In this document: in pieces, positions 8,188-17,723 of the stretch | How the letters are laid out: each line of letters starts with the position of its first letter | How positions within the stretch are numbered: position 1 is the stretch's first letter | Assembly (NCBI GenBank): GCA_900404475.1 | Contig: OUQQ01000385.1 | Location: forward strand, 6,747-26,213 | DNA length: 19,467 bases | Source: Spongospora subterranea | Taxonomy: Eukaryota; Endomyxa; Phytomyxea; Plasmodiophorida; Plasmodiophoridae | Direction: 5' to 3' | The notes under the pieces: model-generated | The model's input: only the letters and a program-made list of their open reading frames with translations | Database searches by the model: none | What the model was told of the DNA's origin: nothing | Position numbers and translations under genes: made by a program

Positions 8188-10413
8188 TTAGAGTATTGAG
8201 ACGATAACAGCTATAGCGGTTGCCACGAAGGCGTAAGTAGCAGGTATACTGGTTGCAGTACTTCCAGTGAAATTGCCAAGTGTCGACCTGCCGTAAACGC
8301 CGGAAACACCAGTGGATACGCCGCACGTGTACTGAACCGTTAAGGTATAAGAATTCGTCGCTCCGGTTCCGATCGAGCATTGCTGTCCGCTACTGATTGG
8401 TGAACCAAGCACCTGAGTGTTGACGTTGACGTTGCACTGGTTCTGGTAAAGGCACATTGTCTGGACCGAGGTCGTGACATTGTTCGTGCACGTTTGTCCA
8501 GTAGTTAAGACATTGCTTGGGCACGATCCTGGGTTAACACCGTAAGCGGCTGCGTTGACTGAGGTGACAACCGTGCCGGGTGCGCAGGAAAGAGTGATGT
8601 TGGGTTGACCGACAGAGCTGGACACACACGACATGACACCAGCAAGACCGATACCTTCACCAGACCCGGAACCGGCAATCCATTGGCCGTTGCTATTGAA
8701 GAAACCGTTGCTGGAACCAGTGCTGATCCACTGGCCGTTGCTGTTGAAGTAGCCGTTGCTGGCACCATTGCTGATCCATTGGCCGTTGTTGTCATAGTAA
8801 CCGTTGCCATTGTTCCAGCTGTTGCCGTTGTTGCCCCAGCCGTTGCCGTTGTTGCCCCAGCCGTTGCCGTTGTTGCTCCAGCCGTTGCCGTTGTTGCCCC
8901 AGCCGTTGCCGTTGTTGCTCCAGCCGTTGCCGTTGTTGCTCCAGCCGTTGCCGTTGTTGCTCCATCCGTTGCCGTTGTTGCTATTGGCCCAGCCGTTGTT
9001 GTTTTGAGCCCAAACTCCATTAACGTACTGTCCCCAGTTGCCATTACTGTCTTGAGACCAGCTGTTTCCGTTGTTGCCATTGAGCCAGCCGTTGCCATTG
9101 GCCCATCCGTTGTTGTTTGCAGCCCAGGCGCCATTGCCATTTTGTCCCCAGTTTCCGTTGCCGTTGCTGTTTTGAGACCAGCCATTGCCATTGTTGCTAT
9201 TGGCCCAACCGTTGTTGTTCTGAGCCCAGACTCCGTTGACATATTGTCCCCAGTTGCCGTTGCTGTCTTGAGACCAGTCGTTGCCATTGTTGCTATTAGC
9301 CCAACCGTTGTTGTTCTGAGCCCAGACGCCGTTGACATATTGTCCCCAGTTGCCGTTGCTGTCTTGAGACCAGCCGTTGCCGTTGTTGCCGTTGTTGCTA
9401 TTGGCCCAACCGTTGTTGTTTTGAGCCCAGGCGCCATTTACGTATTGTCCCCAGTTGCCGTTGCTGTCTTGAGACCAGTCGTTGCCGTTATTTCCGTTAG
9501 ACCAGCCGTTGCCATTGTTTGCGTTGGCCCAGCCGTTGTTGTTCTGAGCCCAGACACCGTTGACATTTTGCCCCCAGTTGCCATTGCTGTCTTGACTCCA
9601 ACTGCTTTGATCCCATTGGCCATTGCCCATTTGGTTACCGGTATTCTGGTAAGATGCGCCTTGACTCCAGCCGCTTCCCAGAACATTCTGGTTCACTTGC
9701 TGGTTCATGAATCCACTGTTCCGCTGAGCGTTGATAATACGGTTCCAGGTATCCCATAGAGAACGGGAGGATGAATCAACCCAAGAAGGCGTCTGGAATT
9801 GATTGGGAGTAGCCGACAACCAATCGCCGGACCACTCGTTGTTGAACTGTTTACTGCTCCATGAATCCCAGTTGGCGGAGTTGGATCCTGCTAGTTCCCA
9901 AGAAGCAGCCGCAAAATTCATCCAATCAATCGAGTTGGTTGCGTCTACGGTTGACCATGGATATGAGTTTTGACACCACGTTTGAGGGAGGATGTTCAAA
10001 CCCCAGCTTGCACCGAGCGATGTATCCCATGCTTGCTGCTGCATCAATCCACCCCCCATCGACGACGCTAATGTGGCAGCTGACGCCGCCTTCGATGCGG
10101 AATTGCTGGATGATGAAGCGAATATTGACGCCGCGACAGCAGCTTCCTTGGCCGACTCCGACGCCAAGATGGTTGCCGCTAGCGAAGCCTGCGAATTGCC
10201 GATTTGAGGTTGCTGGTTGAAGTTGTTCTGGTTCAAAGACGCGGCTGCCATCTGTTGGGATTGTGCAATTTGTGAAGCGGCAGCGATCTGAGTAGCTTGG
10301 TTGACAATATTCTGTTGAGCCTGTTGAACAAGGCTAGATTGGGGCGTTAATAGGGTAGTCGCGTGAATTCCGGCAACAAGGCCGCAAATCATGACGAACA
10401 GAAGCGATTTCAT
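8188..10413 (-). CDS. Secreted Trp/Gly/Asn-repeat protein with SUEL-type lectin domain and GPI-like tail
   Basis: Single exon, 741 aa. Residues 1-18 form a signal peptide (MKSLLFVMICGLVAGIHA). Residues 19-120 are rich in Ala, Gln and Ser. Residues 125-270 carry scattered Trp. Residues 271-480 hold six copies of a roughly 32-42-residue unit built on WSQDSNGNWGQYVNGVWAQ. Residues 482-537 are seven-residue repeats (GWSNNGN/GWGNNGN), followed by three NGQWI units. Residues 594-698 contain eight cysteines spaced as in SUEL/Gal_Lectin (rhamnose/galactose-binding) domains, with SVNAAAYG, the C.....C.V segment and the closing LTVQYTC. The last 20 or so residues are hydrophobic after a small-residue stretch, as in a GPI-anchor signal. 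Inference: a cell-surface or wall/adhesive glycoprotein displaying a lectin head near the membrane, with NIT, NVT and NFT sequons. The start has a Met-led signal peptide and no better upstream choice. Confidence 0.85.
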   Translation of the reverse strand: MKSLLFVMICGLVAGIHATTLLTPQSSLVQQAQQNIVNQATQIAAASQIAQSQQMAAASLNQNNFNQQPQIGNSQASLAATILASESAKEAAVAASIFASSSSNSASKAASAATLASSMGGGLMQQQAWDTSLGASWGLNILPQTWCQNSYPWSTVDATNSIDWMNFAAASWELAGSNSANWDSWSSKQFNNEWSGDWLSATPNQFQTPSWVDSSSRSLWDTWNRIINAQRNSGFMNQQVNQNVLGSGWSQGASYQNTGNQMGNGQWDQSSWSQDSNGNWGQNVNGVWAQNNNGWANANNGNGWSNGNNGNDWSQDSNGNWGQYVNGAWAQNNNGWANSNNGNNGNGWSQDSNGNWGQYVNGVWAQNNNGWANSNNGNDWSQDSNGNWGQYVNGVWAQNNNGWANSNNGNGWSQNSNGNGNWGQNGNGAWAANNNGWANGNGWLNGNNGNSWSQDSNGNWGQYVNGVWAQNNNGWANSNNGNGWSNNGNGWSNNGNGWSNNGNGWGNNGNGWSNNGNGWGNNGNGWGNNGNSWNNGNGYYDNNGQWISNGASNGYFNSNGQWISTGSSNGFFNSNGQWIAGSGSGEGIGLAGVMSCVSSSVGQPNITLSCAPGTVVTSVNAAAYGVNPGSCPSNVLTTGQTCTNNVTTSVQTMCLYQNQCNVNVNTQVLGSPISSGQQCSIGTGATNSYTLTVQYTCGVSTGVSGVYGRSTLGNFTGSTATSIPATYAFVATAIAVIVSIL
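8320..8634 (-). other. SUEL/Gal_Lectin-like domain (within the 741-aa protein)
   Basis: Residues about 594-698. Cysteines at 596, 610, 631, 642, 654, 660, 679 and 697 give the eight-Cys arrangement of the family. The AAYG motif sits where the family has the sugar-binding (A)YGR motif, but the Arg is replaced by Val. The second family motif, DPC..TYKYL, appears as SPISSGQQC and then YTLTVQYTC. The divergence of the sugar-contact positions means that ligand binding cannot be assumed. Confidence 0.7.
8803..8970 (-). repeat. 21-bp coding tandem repeat (GWSNNGN)
   Basis: About eight tandem copies of a 21-bp unit coding GW(S/G)NNGN; on the plus strand the unit reads CCAGCCGTTGCCGTTGTTGC plus one base. 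The copies differ mainly at the Ser/Gly codon. The array places a Trp every seven residues just before the C-terminal lectin part. Confidence 0.88.
8974..9603 (-). repeat. Coding minisatellite, six long Trp/Asn/Gly units
   Basis: The six units begin with WSQ near residues 271, 313, 348, 380, 413 and 452. Spacing varies (32-42 residues) because short NGN blocks are gained or lost between units. Near-identity at the DNA level (for example repeated TATTGTCCCCAGTTGCCGTT on the plus strand) points to recent unequal exchange or gene conversion, so copy number may vary between strains. Confidence 0.85.
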
Positions 10414-11789
10414 TGGTATGGATGTTAAATTAAATATGTCGATGAATTAGAGATGAAATGAATATGAAGTCTGATCAGAAGATGAGTCATTTCCACATAA
10501 CTGGAGCAGGCATCTGCTTACCCGCCAGCAGGACTGGTCAACTTGAAAATGATTAGTCAAGCCCAAGTCCTCTGTTGAGTCACGCTTTGCAAATTGCACA
10601 TCGCTAACGATCACAGACTCAATTGTCCAACAGTCTAAACCCAGTTTAAGTGCCCTCTTATTGAATGAAAAAGAAACGGGAGTACAGTTTTTACCTATGT
10701 CATGCGGTAATATGAAAAATAGGGTCTAGAAATCATAGAAATACATGAGTAACAATTGATCGCTCGGATAGAATCGAACCTAGAAAGAAGCCAATGGATA
10801 ATAAACATAATTCAGAACTTATACTGGAGTGAGTCAAACGAGAACATATCATCCAGATAAGTAGAAACAAGAGGGCGGTAAGTGCAAGCACAGACGTCGG
10901 GAAGCATGTGATATCGACTGCAGTTCATTGGAAACAAAGGCGGAATAGGAACTAAGGCAGAGAGTGTCTAAGAAGATCAATTCTGGAGAAACAAGACAAT
11001 CAAGGTTGAAATTATTCAAAACTAAGTCGCCAAGGATGCACCGAAAGCGCGAGTTGAATTGTTGGTGACATCAAATTGTGAATGTCGTCGAATGTTCAGT
11101 ATGGAGTCTACGTGGTTTTGGTGGCCGTCGATGTTCCAAGAATTTAGGAGTAAGATAAGATAGAAAATACAGTAGTGAGAGTTTGACGCATGAATTTTCC
11201 GAATTCGCAATTGACAATGAGACTCTTTATGTCTTTACCCATCCTAATAGAGTTTTGAGCTGTGACACTTGTTCAGGCGAAATTGGTGTTGGTGAAATCG
11301 TTTTCATCACATTCATTTGACCTTGTTGATTTATGCATTGGGCGACCAAGAAAGCCGAACTGGTCAGGCCCTGCATGGATGGCGAATTCGGGAGATCCCC
11401 GTCGATTTCGGGGCATTGCAAACAAAATCGACATTGGCATCACCGTCAAAACTAATAAAGCGATTCTACAATCTCAAAGAAAAAAAACTGGGTAAATGTT
11501 AAAGGCTTCTCTGAATCATTAAATAGGGATGAACGTAATTGCAGACCAAGGGACTCTGCCTTGAAAGATCCTGATATCAACTTGAATAGAGTGCCGATTG
11601 CCGGAAACATAACAATACCCTCTCCATCGACATCATCACTGAAATTCGGCCCAGCTCTCGCCGTTGAGAGACCCATCCCCATCAAAACGCCTTTGTATTG
11701 TGAACCTGTCGATATTATAGAGCTGTGTGAATGAGTGCTGTAGGGGATGGGGTACCAGTGCTGTGGAGGAGTCCGACTCGATCTCAACA

Positions 11790-11817
11790 GTTACATCCTG
11801 TTACATCTTGTTACATC
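11790..11817. repeat. Three tandem 10-bp units (GTTACATC)
   Basis: GTTACATC recurs at 11790, 11800 and 11810 with two variable bases between copies. It is a short microrepeat in non-coding DNA. Confidence 0.8.
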
Positions 11818-12257
11818 ACTGCCTCGGTCTAGAGAAATGAGTTTTCTACTGATCACAGTTGCGTTACCCACTCTGGTCGCAGAGTCACTCTGATGTACTC
11901 CATTATTTTCGACATTGTATAGAATAAATCAGATCCCCGAGCGCTTGTGACACTTCAACGGAGCGCCCCTAAACATGATTGACGTTCGAGTGTCGTATCC
12001 TTACTTCTGCCAGGTTTGGTATAAGATGACGCTCCAGCTACCTGTTGTTGCAGTGGTCGTGACATGATGATCACAAGGCCCGTCTTGTTTTTGCGAAACG
12101 ACATTAAAGAAAAAAAAAATCAGTTGTTTCAGTTCTGCAACTCCAGTTCTATTGGCAACTCATTCTCTCAGTATTGAGAAAACGGCAGCACTTTCCTCTA
12201 CTCTAGTAAGGAATCGAACCTATCCGGTACACAAAGGTTCTGAGATCCTCAAATTCT

Positions 12258-12299
12258 GTTATCACAGTGAACCGTAATTCAGTTATCAAAGTGAACCGT
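12258..12299. repeat. 24-bp-period direct repeat
   Basis: GTTATCACAGTGAACCGT at 12258-12275 recurs as GTTATCAAAGTGAACCGT at 12282-12299, one mismatch, about 100 bp downstream of the RNR stop codon. Its function is unknown. Confidence 0.7.
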
Positions 12300-12402
12300 T
12301 AGGACATACGATGACAATGGTTTGACAGATTGATTTTTTATAAATGGATTAGACAACATTGGCGCAGTCCTAGCGAATTATGGGCCGACCAGATAATTAG
12401 GT

Positions 12403-15400
12403 TTAACTTCCGCATGATAGGCATTCATCTCGATTGGCCAAAGAACAAGAAATCGCATTTCTGGAGGCATCTGACGCAGACGTTACCGCCTTATGATCGA
12501 CGGTGAACTTGATTGCGTCAACTGCGGCTTTCGATCTTAGATAATACAATCCCGTTTTTAGGCCACGACTCCACGCATAGAAATGCATTGACGTCAATTT
12601 CCCGAAGTTGATATTGGTCATATGGACATTGAAGGACTGTGATTGATCAATGAAAGCGCCTCGGTCGGCGGCCATATCAATTAATGCCTTCTGACTGATC
12701 TCCCAAACGGTTCGGTATAGAGCTTTCAGATCCTCGGGGATGCGGTCAATTTCCTGAACCGATCCATTGTGCGCCATTAGATCGTTTCTCATTTCTTCGT
12801 CCCAAATTCCAAGGTTGATCAAGTCCACCAGTAAATGCTACAAAGAAAAGGGTCAATAATTCAACCATAAAATAAACGTTAGGGTAGCATACCTTGTTAA
12901 TAACCGTAAACTCTCCAGCGAGAACCCTCCTGACGTAAATGTTGCTGGTATAAGGTTCGAAACACTGCGAACGCATTAGATCAAAATCAAAGTACCTAGA
13001 CAAAGATTTACCTCATTGTTGCCAAGAATTTGACTTGTGGAGGCAGTGGGCATAGGGGCAACCAATAACGAATTCCTGAGGCCATTCGCGACGATATTGG
13101 CTCGAAGTGTGGGCCAATCCCATCTTGCGGATGGAGTCACGTTCCACATGTCAAATTGCAGCTCCCCTTGCGACGCTGGACTGCCAGGAAACGACTCATA
13201 CGGCCCATCGCGGACCGCTAGATCATGAGACGCCGACAGCGCCGCGAAATAAATTGTCTCGAAAATGCTGGTGTTGAGCTCACGGGCACCCTCAGAGTCG
13301 AAAGGTAACCGCATCAAGATGAAGGCGTCAGCGAGTCCTTGAACACCGATTCCAATGGGGCGATGCCGGAAATTTGAACGCTTTGCCTCAGGGACCGGGT
13401 AATAGTTGAGGTCGATGACCTTGTTGAGATTATTAGTTACGGTATATGCGACGTCGTACAACTTCTGAAAATCGAACTGCTGGTCGATGACGAATTTCGA
13501 AAGGGCGATCGACGCCAAATTGCATACTGCTGTCTCTTCTGGCGACGAATACTCGACGATTTCTGTGCACAAATTGCTACTCCTGATGGTGCCAAGGTTT
13601 TTCTGATTGGATTTGCGGTTACATGCGTCCTTGTACATCTGTAAAGGCGCATTTCAGATAAATGTATCAAACATCGCAATAGCAGAATGGATGCGTGCAA
13701 AAATTATTGAGATGTGGAATGGAAAAAAAGCTTGACTTATACAAAATTCACAATGCAAAAACAACGTATAGTGTTATACCAAATGGTAACGCAGCAAAAC
13801 AGTTATACCATGTATGGAGTTCCGGTTTCGACTTGAGCCTGAAGGATGGCAAACCATAGGTCCTGGGCTTTGATAGTTTTTCGGGCACGACCTTCTCGTT
13901 CATATTGCTCGAAGAGTTCGCGGAATTCATCTCCCCAGACGTCAGCCAAACCAGGCGCTTCATTAGGACAAAACAAAGACCACAAACTGTCGCTCTGAAC
14001 ACGCTCCATAAACAGATCAGGTACCCAGAGGCCGTAAAACAAATCGCGAGCACGGTCCTCTTCTTTTCCATGGTTCTATAGATATTCTATTTAGTGAGTC
14101 ATTAATCGAATGACTGAGGAAAAACAGAATGTTAAAAATAAATCTACGAAAATGCACAGCGTAATTCCCATCCTTAGACTCATCAGAAGAGAAATCCAGC
14201 AACTGAAAGTGTAAGCAAATACAATGTTCGAAAAAAAAACACCTTTTTAAGTTCGAGGAACTCGAAGACATCAGCGTGCCAAGGTTCAAGGTATATGGCA
14301 AATGCACCTTTACGCTTGCCCCCTCCCTGATCGACGTACCTCGCCGTGTCGCTAAACACGCGCAGCATTGGAATAATTCCTTAAAAGTTTCAACCATCAG
14401 CTTGATGTTGATTAGATAACACGAAAAAACACATTACCGTTTGACACGCCGTTGGTGCCACGAATATAGGAGCCAGTGGCACGAACATTATGGACATGAA
14501 TGCCAATACCGCCCGCTGATTTCGAGATGATGGCGCATTCACGTAGAGTGTCGTAAATTCCCTCGATAGAATCACACTTTAATGCCACCAAAAAGCACGA
14601 AGACAGCTGCGGCGTAGGAGTGCCTGAAAATTGATCGTCAGTGCGACGATATAACTATAATATTTATGCGACATCAATTTACCGGCGTTGAACATTGTTG
14701 GTGATGCGTGAGTGAACCATTTCTCTGACATCAGATTATAAGTATGAATCGCTGTAAAAAAATCAGCCAATATGTTGAGAATAGGCTGAAACTTGCATTA
14801 CCGGCAGTGATGTCATCTTTATGAATGCCAAGCGCAACACGCATCAGCATGTGCTGGGGGCGCTCCACAATCTTGCCATCAACTTTCAACAAATAAGATC
14901 GCTCCATCGTCTTGAAACCGAAGTAATCGAAGTCGAAATCGCGATCGTATATAATAGAAGAGTCGATTAATTCGCCATGCTTCTGAATGATCTCCCAAAC
15001 ATCGTCGGCTATAAGGGACGACTTTTGTCTGGTCTTAGGATTTACCCAGTCATGCAGTTTCTGTGAACTACCAGTTAACAGAGAAAATTATGAGAAAAAT
15101 AGAGAAGAGGAGTATTACGCGAGCTGTTTCTACAAAAGATTTCGTCGTTTGTTTGTGAAGATTGGAAATTGAGATTCGAGAGGCCAGTAGGGCATAATCC
15201 GGGTGTTGCGTCGACATATATGCGGCCGTTTGTGCGGCAAGCTCGTCTAATTCGACGGTAGTCACACCAGAATACACGCCCAGGACGACCTTCTGTGCGA
15301 CTTTGATAGGCTCGACAAAGGCCTCGGATAGGCCATAGCACTGTTTCTTTATTCTGGAGGTTATTTTGTCGAAGTGAACTTGCTCACGGCGGCCATCGCG

Positions 15401-15415
15401 CTTGACAACAAACAT
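12403..15415 (-). CDS. RRM1: Ribonucleoside-diphosphate reductase large subunit (class Ia)
   Basis: Nine exons (minus): 15415-15119, 15060-14802, 14751-14683, 14623-14438, 14379-14243, 14075-13809, 13638-13012, 12964-12893, 12837-12403. Introns are 58, 50, 59, 58, 167, 170, 47 and 55 bp; every join keeps frame. The product is 782 aa (human RRM1 792). It reduces NDPs to dNDPs in the cytosol with the R2 subunit. The N-terminal ATP cone starts MFVVKRDGR, which fixes the ATG at 15415; the codon at 15442 is TTG. Catalytic residues fall at human numbering: C218 (QLSSC), N427, C429 and E431 ([10 protein letters not shown]), and C444 (ETAVCNLAS). The radical-transfer tyrosines are Y736-Y737 (GLYYLR). 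The tail ends DECLSCGS with redox cysteines C777 and C780. Features such as [25 protein letters not shown] and [13 protein letters not shown] resemble plant or protist enzymes. It is complete and likely functional. Confidence 0.97.
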
Positions 15416-15592
15416 TGGTTGTAATTGAGACGGATTGCACAATGGACAAATAAGGCGCAGAGTTTCAGACTACCGCGTGCTATCGATTTATTGCAGAGCA
15501 CCAGTCGTCCGTCATCACGCGCGCATTTATCAGGTGAAACGAAACCCCGTTCCTGATACAAGTCGCATAGTATACACTACTGTCAGACAAAT

Positions 15593-15601
15593 GGCGCCAA
15601 A
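15593..15601 (-). promoter_or_regulatory. E2F-like site upstream of RNR
   Basis: On the minus strand the sequence reads TTTGGCGCC, matching the E2F/DP consensus TTTSGCGC, inside the partial palindrome ATTTGGCGCCAT. It lies about 180 bp upstream of the RNR start codon in the correct intergenic position. RNR genes are classical E2F targets in plants and animals; binding here is inferred only. Confidence 0.45.
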
Positions 15602-15648
15602 TCCACTTTGATGCTCACAGGCCAATTCGAAACTCAGATAACGGTTGC

Positions 15649-15672
15649 CGTTACCGGCTGCTACCGGTAACG
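15649..15672. promoter_or_regulatory. Perfect 9-bp palindrome in the RNR upstream region
   Basis: CGTTACCGG at 15649-15657 is followed after six bases by CCGGTAACG at 15664-15672. An additional TAACGG/CCGTTA pair sits next to it. It is about 240 bp upstream of the RNR ATG and could be a dimeric factor site (TAACGG resembles a Myb core) or a hairpin. Confidence 0.4.
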
Positions 15673-15940
15673 TTTCTTTGACAGACTGTAAACTGTGAAG
15701 CGATTGGTTTGAACTTTGGAATGCAAACTTTTGTGACACCGATTTGGTGCTCTGCTCGTGGAAACGTTGCGACTCTGAATATTATACAGGGACTGAGCGG
15801 AATGCCATCGAGTTACACGTCTCTCCATCGTCCGAGGCAGACCGTAAATGGGGTTGTTTTTAAAACCGCAAATCTATAACCGACTCCTACAACATGGTTC
15901 TGTGTCTTTACTGAAGCAACCTCCATCACAGCTGTTTTTC

Positions 15941-16415
15941 ACAGTCAGTCAATGCGAATAATACCGTTGTTTATCGCATGGACGGAGTGTACGAAAAATG
16001 GATTCCGAATTTTCAATACCGAAAACTTGTGCTTTCCATTCGTGGTTTTTTTTACTGAGGGAAAATTGCCAGAAGGCCCTGGTTTCATCTCAATCCGTTT
16101 TTGTGGTAAAATCAAGATGCATCGATTACAGCCAACACCTGGATTATACGCACACTTCCGAAAATCAATATGGATACTTTCATATGAATCGACTTCGGCT
16201 ATGTTTCAATTTTTAGCTGATGAACACGTGTCATATGACTTCGAGGTTGTGGACGGCTGGCCTTCTCTCTCGCTCTTGGTTTTCAAAAACGCAGAGCGGA
16301 ATTTTTCGAATGTAGCGTCGTCCGGGATTGCAAAGTAAACGTTTTTCAAGGGCACTTTACTCAGCGTATCAGCGAATGCTGCAGCGACCAGGTCAACGTC
16401 ATTGCCGAATATGCC
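15941..16415. repeat. Duplicated segment, copy A (PARG 3' end and flank)
   Basis: This segment matches 17724-18294 in direct orientation. Shared words include ACAGTCAGTCAATGCGA, GATGCAT, CCTGGATTA.ACGCA, GAATCGA.TT.G, and a well conserved block over 16259-16415 against 18141-18294 that covers the end of the PARG-like coding sequence. Copy B has an extra stretch of roughly 140 bp near 17885-18020. The higher conservation over the coding part fits either recent common origin or slower decay there. Confidence 0.8.
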
Positions 16416-17268
16416 GCAGCCGAAAGCCCCCAACACGACGGAGTTAAATTTGTTGAACCGCGCCATAGCGTGTAGCAGATTTTTTATCCGTTCGTACATC
16501 ACCTCCTGACTCTGATCTTCATCCTGCAGACGAGAATTGAATAAAATTCAAAAGCAACGGCCTACCGGTCAACAGCTCAATGAAAAATAAGATTTCGCCG
16601 ATAACAAATAGAAAGATTGACAATTGAAAATACAAATGACTTACCAGTAGCGATTTTTTCACCGATTCACGCACTTCGTCTGCATCGACGGCAGCACACG
16701 AGAACACGTTTATCGGGTATGGTTCAGAATACAGCTTCCCTGTAAATTCGTCCCGAAATACCATAACGTTCGGCGAAAATATCAACAGATCGTGATGATA
16801 GCCAAACCGTTGATCCTTGCGCCCAACCTTATAAAATTTCGCCATCGCCCTCTTTGAGGTTAGTGATGAAATTAATGTGGACGATCTCGCAAGCGACTCT
16901 TCCTGCGCCTCGAATCCACGCTCGAATCCGCCCCCTGGATTGACCGCAGAGGCGAAGTTCAAAACCGCGATGGGCCCCTGGGTGGCGATCGCATCATGGC
17001 AGCACTGAAGCGTGGTACCTTGATAGAAATATACAGGTTGGGAGTGATCCTTCAACATGGTATTGTCTGGTATCCGCTCAAGCTGGAATACGGCCGTGCC
17101 TGCACACGAAGCAGCGATGTCATCTACCAGGTCGATTTGCGAGCCGTCATTGCATTCGTATTCGCGACCGTCGAGAATGTCAATGGTGCTTGCGGCGATT
17201 GCCCGTCGTCGCACCATTGCCTTATCCCGCTCTGTTTGGTTTCGACGAAGATCCACGAGACTCTTCAT
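16206..17268 (-). CDS. Microbial-type poly(ADP-ribose) glycohydrolase (TIGR02452/DUF2263)
   Basis: Two exons (minus): 17268-16645 and 16523-16206, separated by a 121-bp intron with a consensus GTAAGT donor and CTGCAG acceptor, phase 0; 313 aa. The family removes poly(ADP-ribose) using a macrodomain-like fold. Visible signatures in order: VLNFASAVNPGGGFERG (residues 103-118), the catalytic-type AQEE (121-124) followed by SLARSS, IFSPNVMVFRDE (163-174), a FSCAAVD strand, and, in exon 2, VVLGAFGCGIFGND with downstream VA..FADTL. The start at 17268 gives MKSLVDLRRNQTERDK, the usual family beginning, and its ATG is conserved in the inverted copy. An in-frame ATG at 17331 would add 21 residues. The gene sits upstream of RNR on the same strand. 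Fragments of the same gene at 17359-17500 and 18141-18294 are pseudogenes. It is probably functional, as all signature motifs are intact. Confidence 0.9.
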
Positions 17269-17500
17269 GATGATCCGCCAAGCAGGGCCGGTCCGATTAT
17301 GAAGTACTGTGCTAGAATGGGGAGTTTTCATGACGTGGTGGTTGCGCCCGACTGCTTTATAATCGGACCGGCCCTGGTTGACCGAAAATCATGAAGAGGC
17401 TCGAGAAAGTTCGTCGAAACCAAACAGAACGTGACGAGGTTGAACGGCGGCAATCGCCGCAAGCACTGTCGATATTCTGAACGGTGGCGATTACGAATGC
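17152..17500. repeat. Large inverted repeat around the PARG 5' end
   Basis: The arms 17152-17300 and 17359-17500 are reverse complements with scattered substitutions and small indels, separated by 58 bp. The left arm is the first 39 or so codons of the PARG-like gene plus 32 bp of its 5' flank; the right arm is the inverted copy. The innermost 13 bp or so (ATAATCGGACCGG) are perfect. Confidence 0.9.
17359..17500 (+). pseudogene. Inverted 5' fragment of the PARG-like gene
   Basis: It keeps an ATG at 17391 aligned with the parent's start, then reads MKRLEKVRRNQTERDE before small deletions shift the frame and a TGA ends it at 17480; beyond the shift, the bases corresponding to the parent's IDILDGREYEC remain recognisable. 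It points away from the parent gene. It is non-functional as an enzyme: only about one eighth of the gene is present. Confidence 0.88.
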
Positions 17501-17723
17501 GAACGAAGTGATAGCTGGCATGGAGGCTGGCCGCATCTTTCGCTTCTCAGAAATCACACGAGAATCCGACTTTACATTATTGAAATGAGGGGGACCCCAT
17601 CGACCTTCACCTGAACTTCAACGTCTGGTAAAACACGTTGCAAAGTTTTCAGCATCGTCACAGAGTTTTCTCTGTGAATGGGTGCTTGCTCTCGTTCAGT
17701 GTGACGGTTATGGAAGCTGCTGT

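Larger units (their letters stand above)
10414..12402. other. Long intergenic interval, no confident gene
   Basis: Nearly 2 kb. The first part, next to 10413, must contain the promoter of the lectin-repeat gene; an AT-rich CATATTTAATTTAAC lies 10-30 bp before the ATG on the minus strand, but no clear TATA box is seen. Minus-strand open stretches at 11452-11787 and 11227-11421 follow each other in different frames and lack proper ATG starts where long; the second ends SPEQVSQLKTLLGWVKT. They look like a decayed coding remnant, perhaps a retroelement, but I do not recognise it. Small repeats are listed separately. Confidence 0.4.
15443..16205. other. RNR upstream region and 3' flank of the PARG-like gene
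   Basis: No gene seen. The part nearest 15443 would hold the RNR promoter and 5' untranslated region. The part from about 15941 onward is the 3' flank of the PARG-like gene and is repeated, diverged, at 17724-18140. No tRNA or other RNA gene was found. Confidence 0.5.

Noticed and set aside
8505..9437. Minus-strand 310-codon Thr/Ala-rich frame overlapping the lectin-repeat gene
   Set aside because: It is a shifted reading of the same repeats with no signal peptide or domain; the other frame has a full domain architecture.
8605..9759. Long open frame (384 codons) on the plus strand, Val/Pro/Ala-rich
   Set aside because: It is exactly antisense to the Trp/Asn/Gly repeats. The repeat codons have no stops in the complement, so the frame is a composition effect.
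10768..10790. AATCGAACCT, resembling a tRNA B box on the minus strand (again near 12212)
   Set aside because: No A box, no D-arm and no acceptor pairing at the right distances; the T-arm stem does not form.
15416..15442. N-terminal extension of RNR by nine codons
   Set aside because: The first codon is TTG; the ATG at 15415 gives MFVVKRDG, aligned with the starts of known large subunits.
17269..17331. 21-residue N-terminal extension of the PARG-like protein
   Set aside because: The extension lacks family similarity and lies partly in the spacer of the inverted repeat; the ATG at 17268 is the one preserved in the inverted copy. It cannot be fully excluded.
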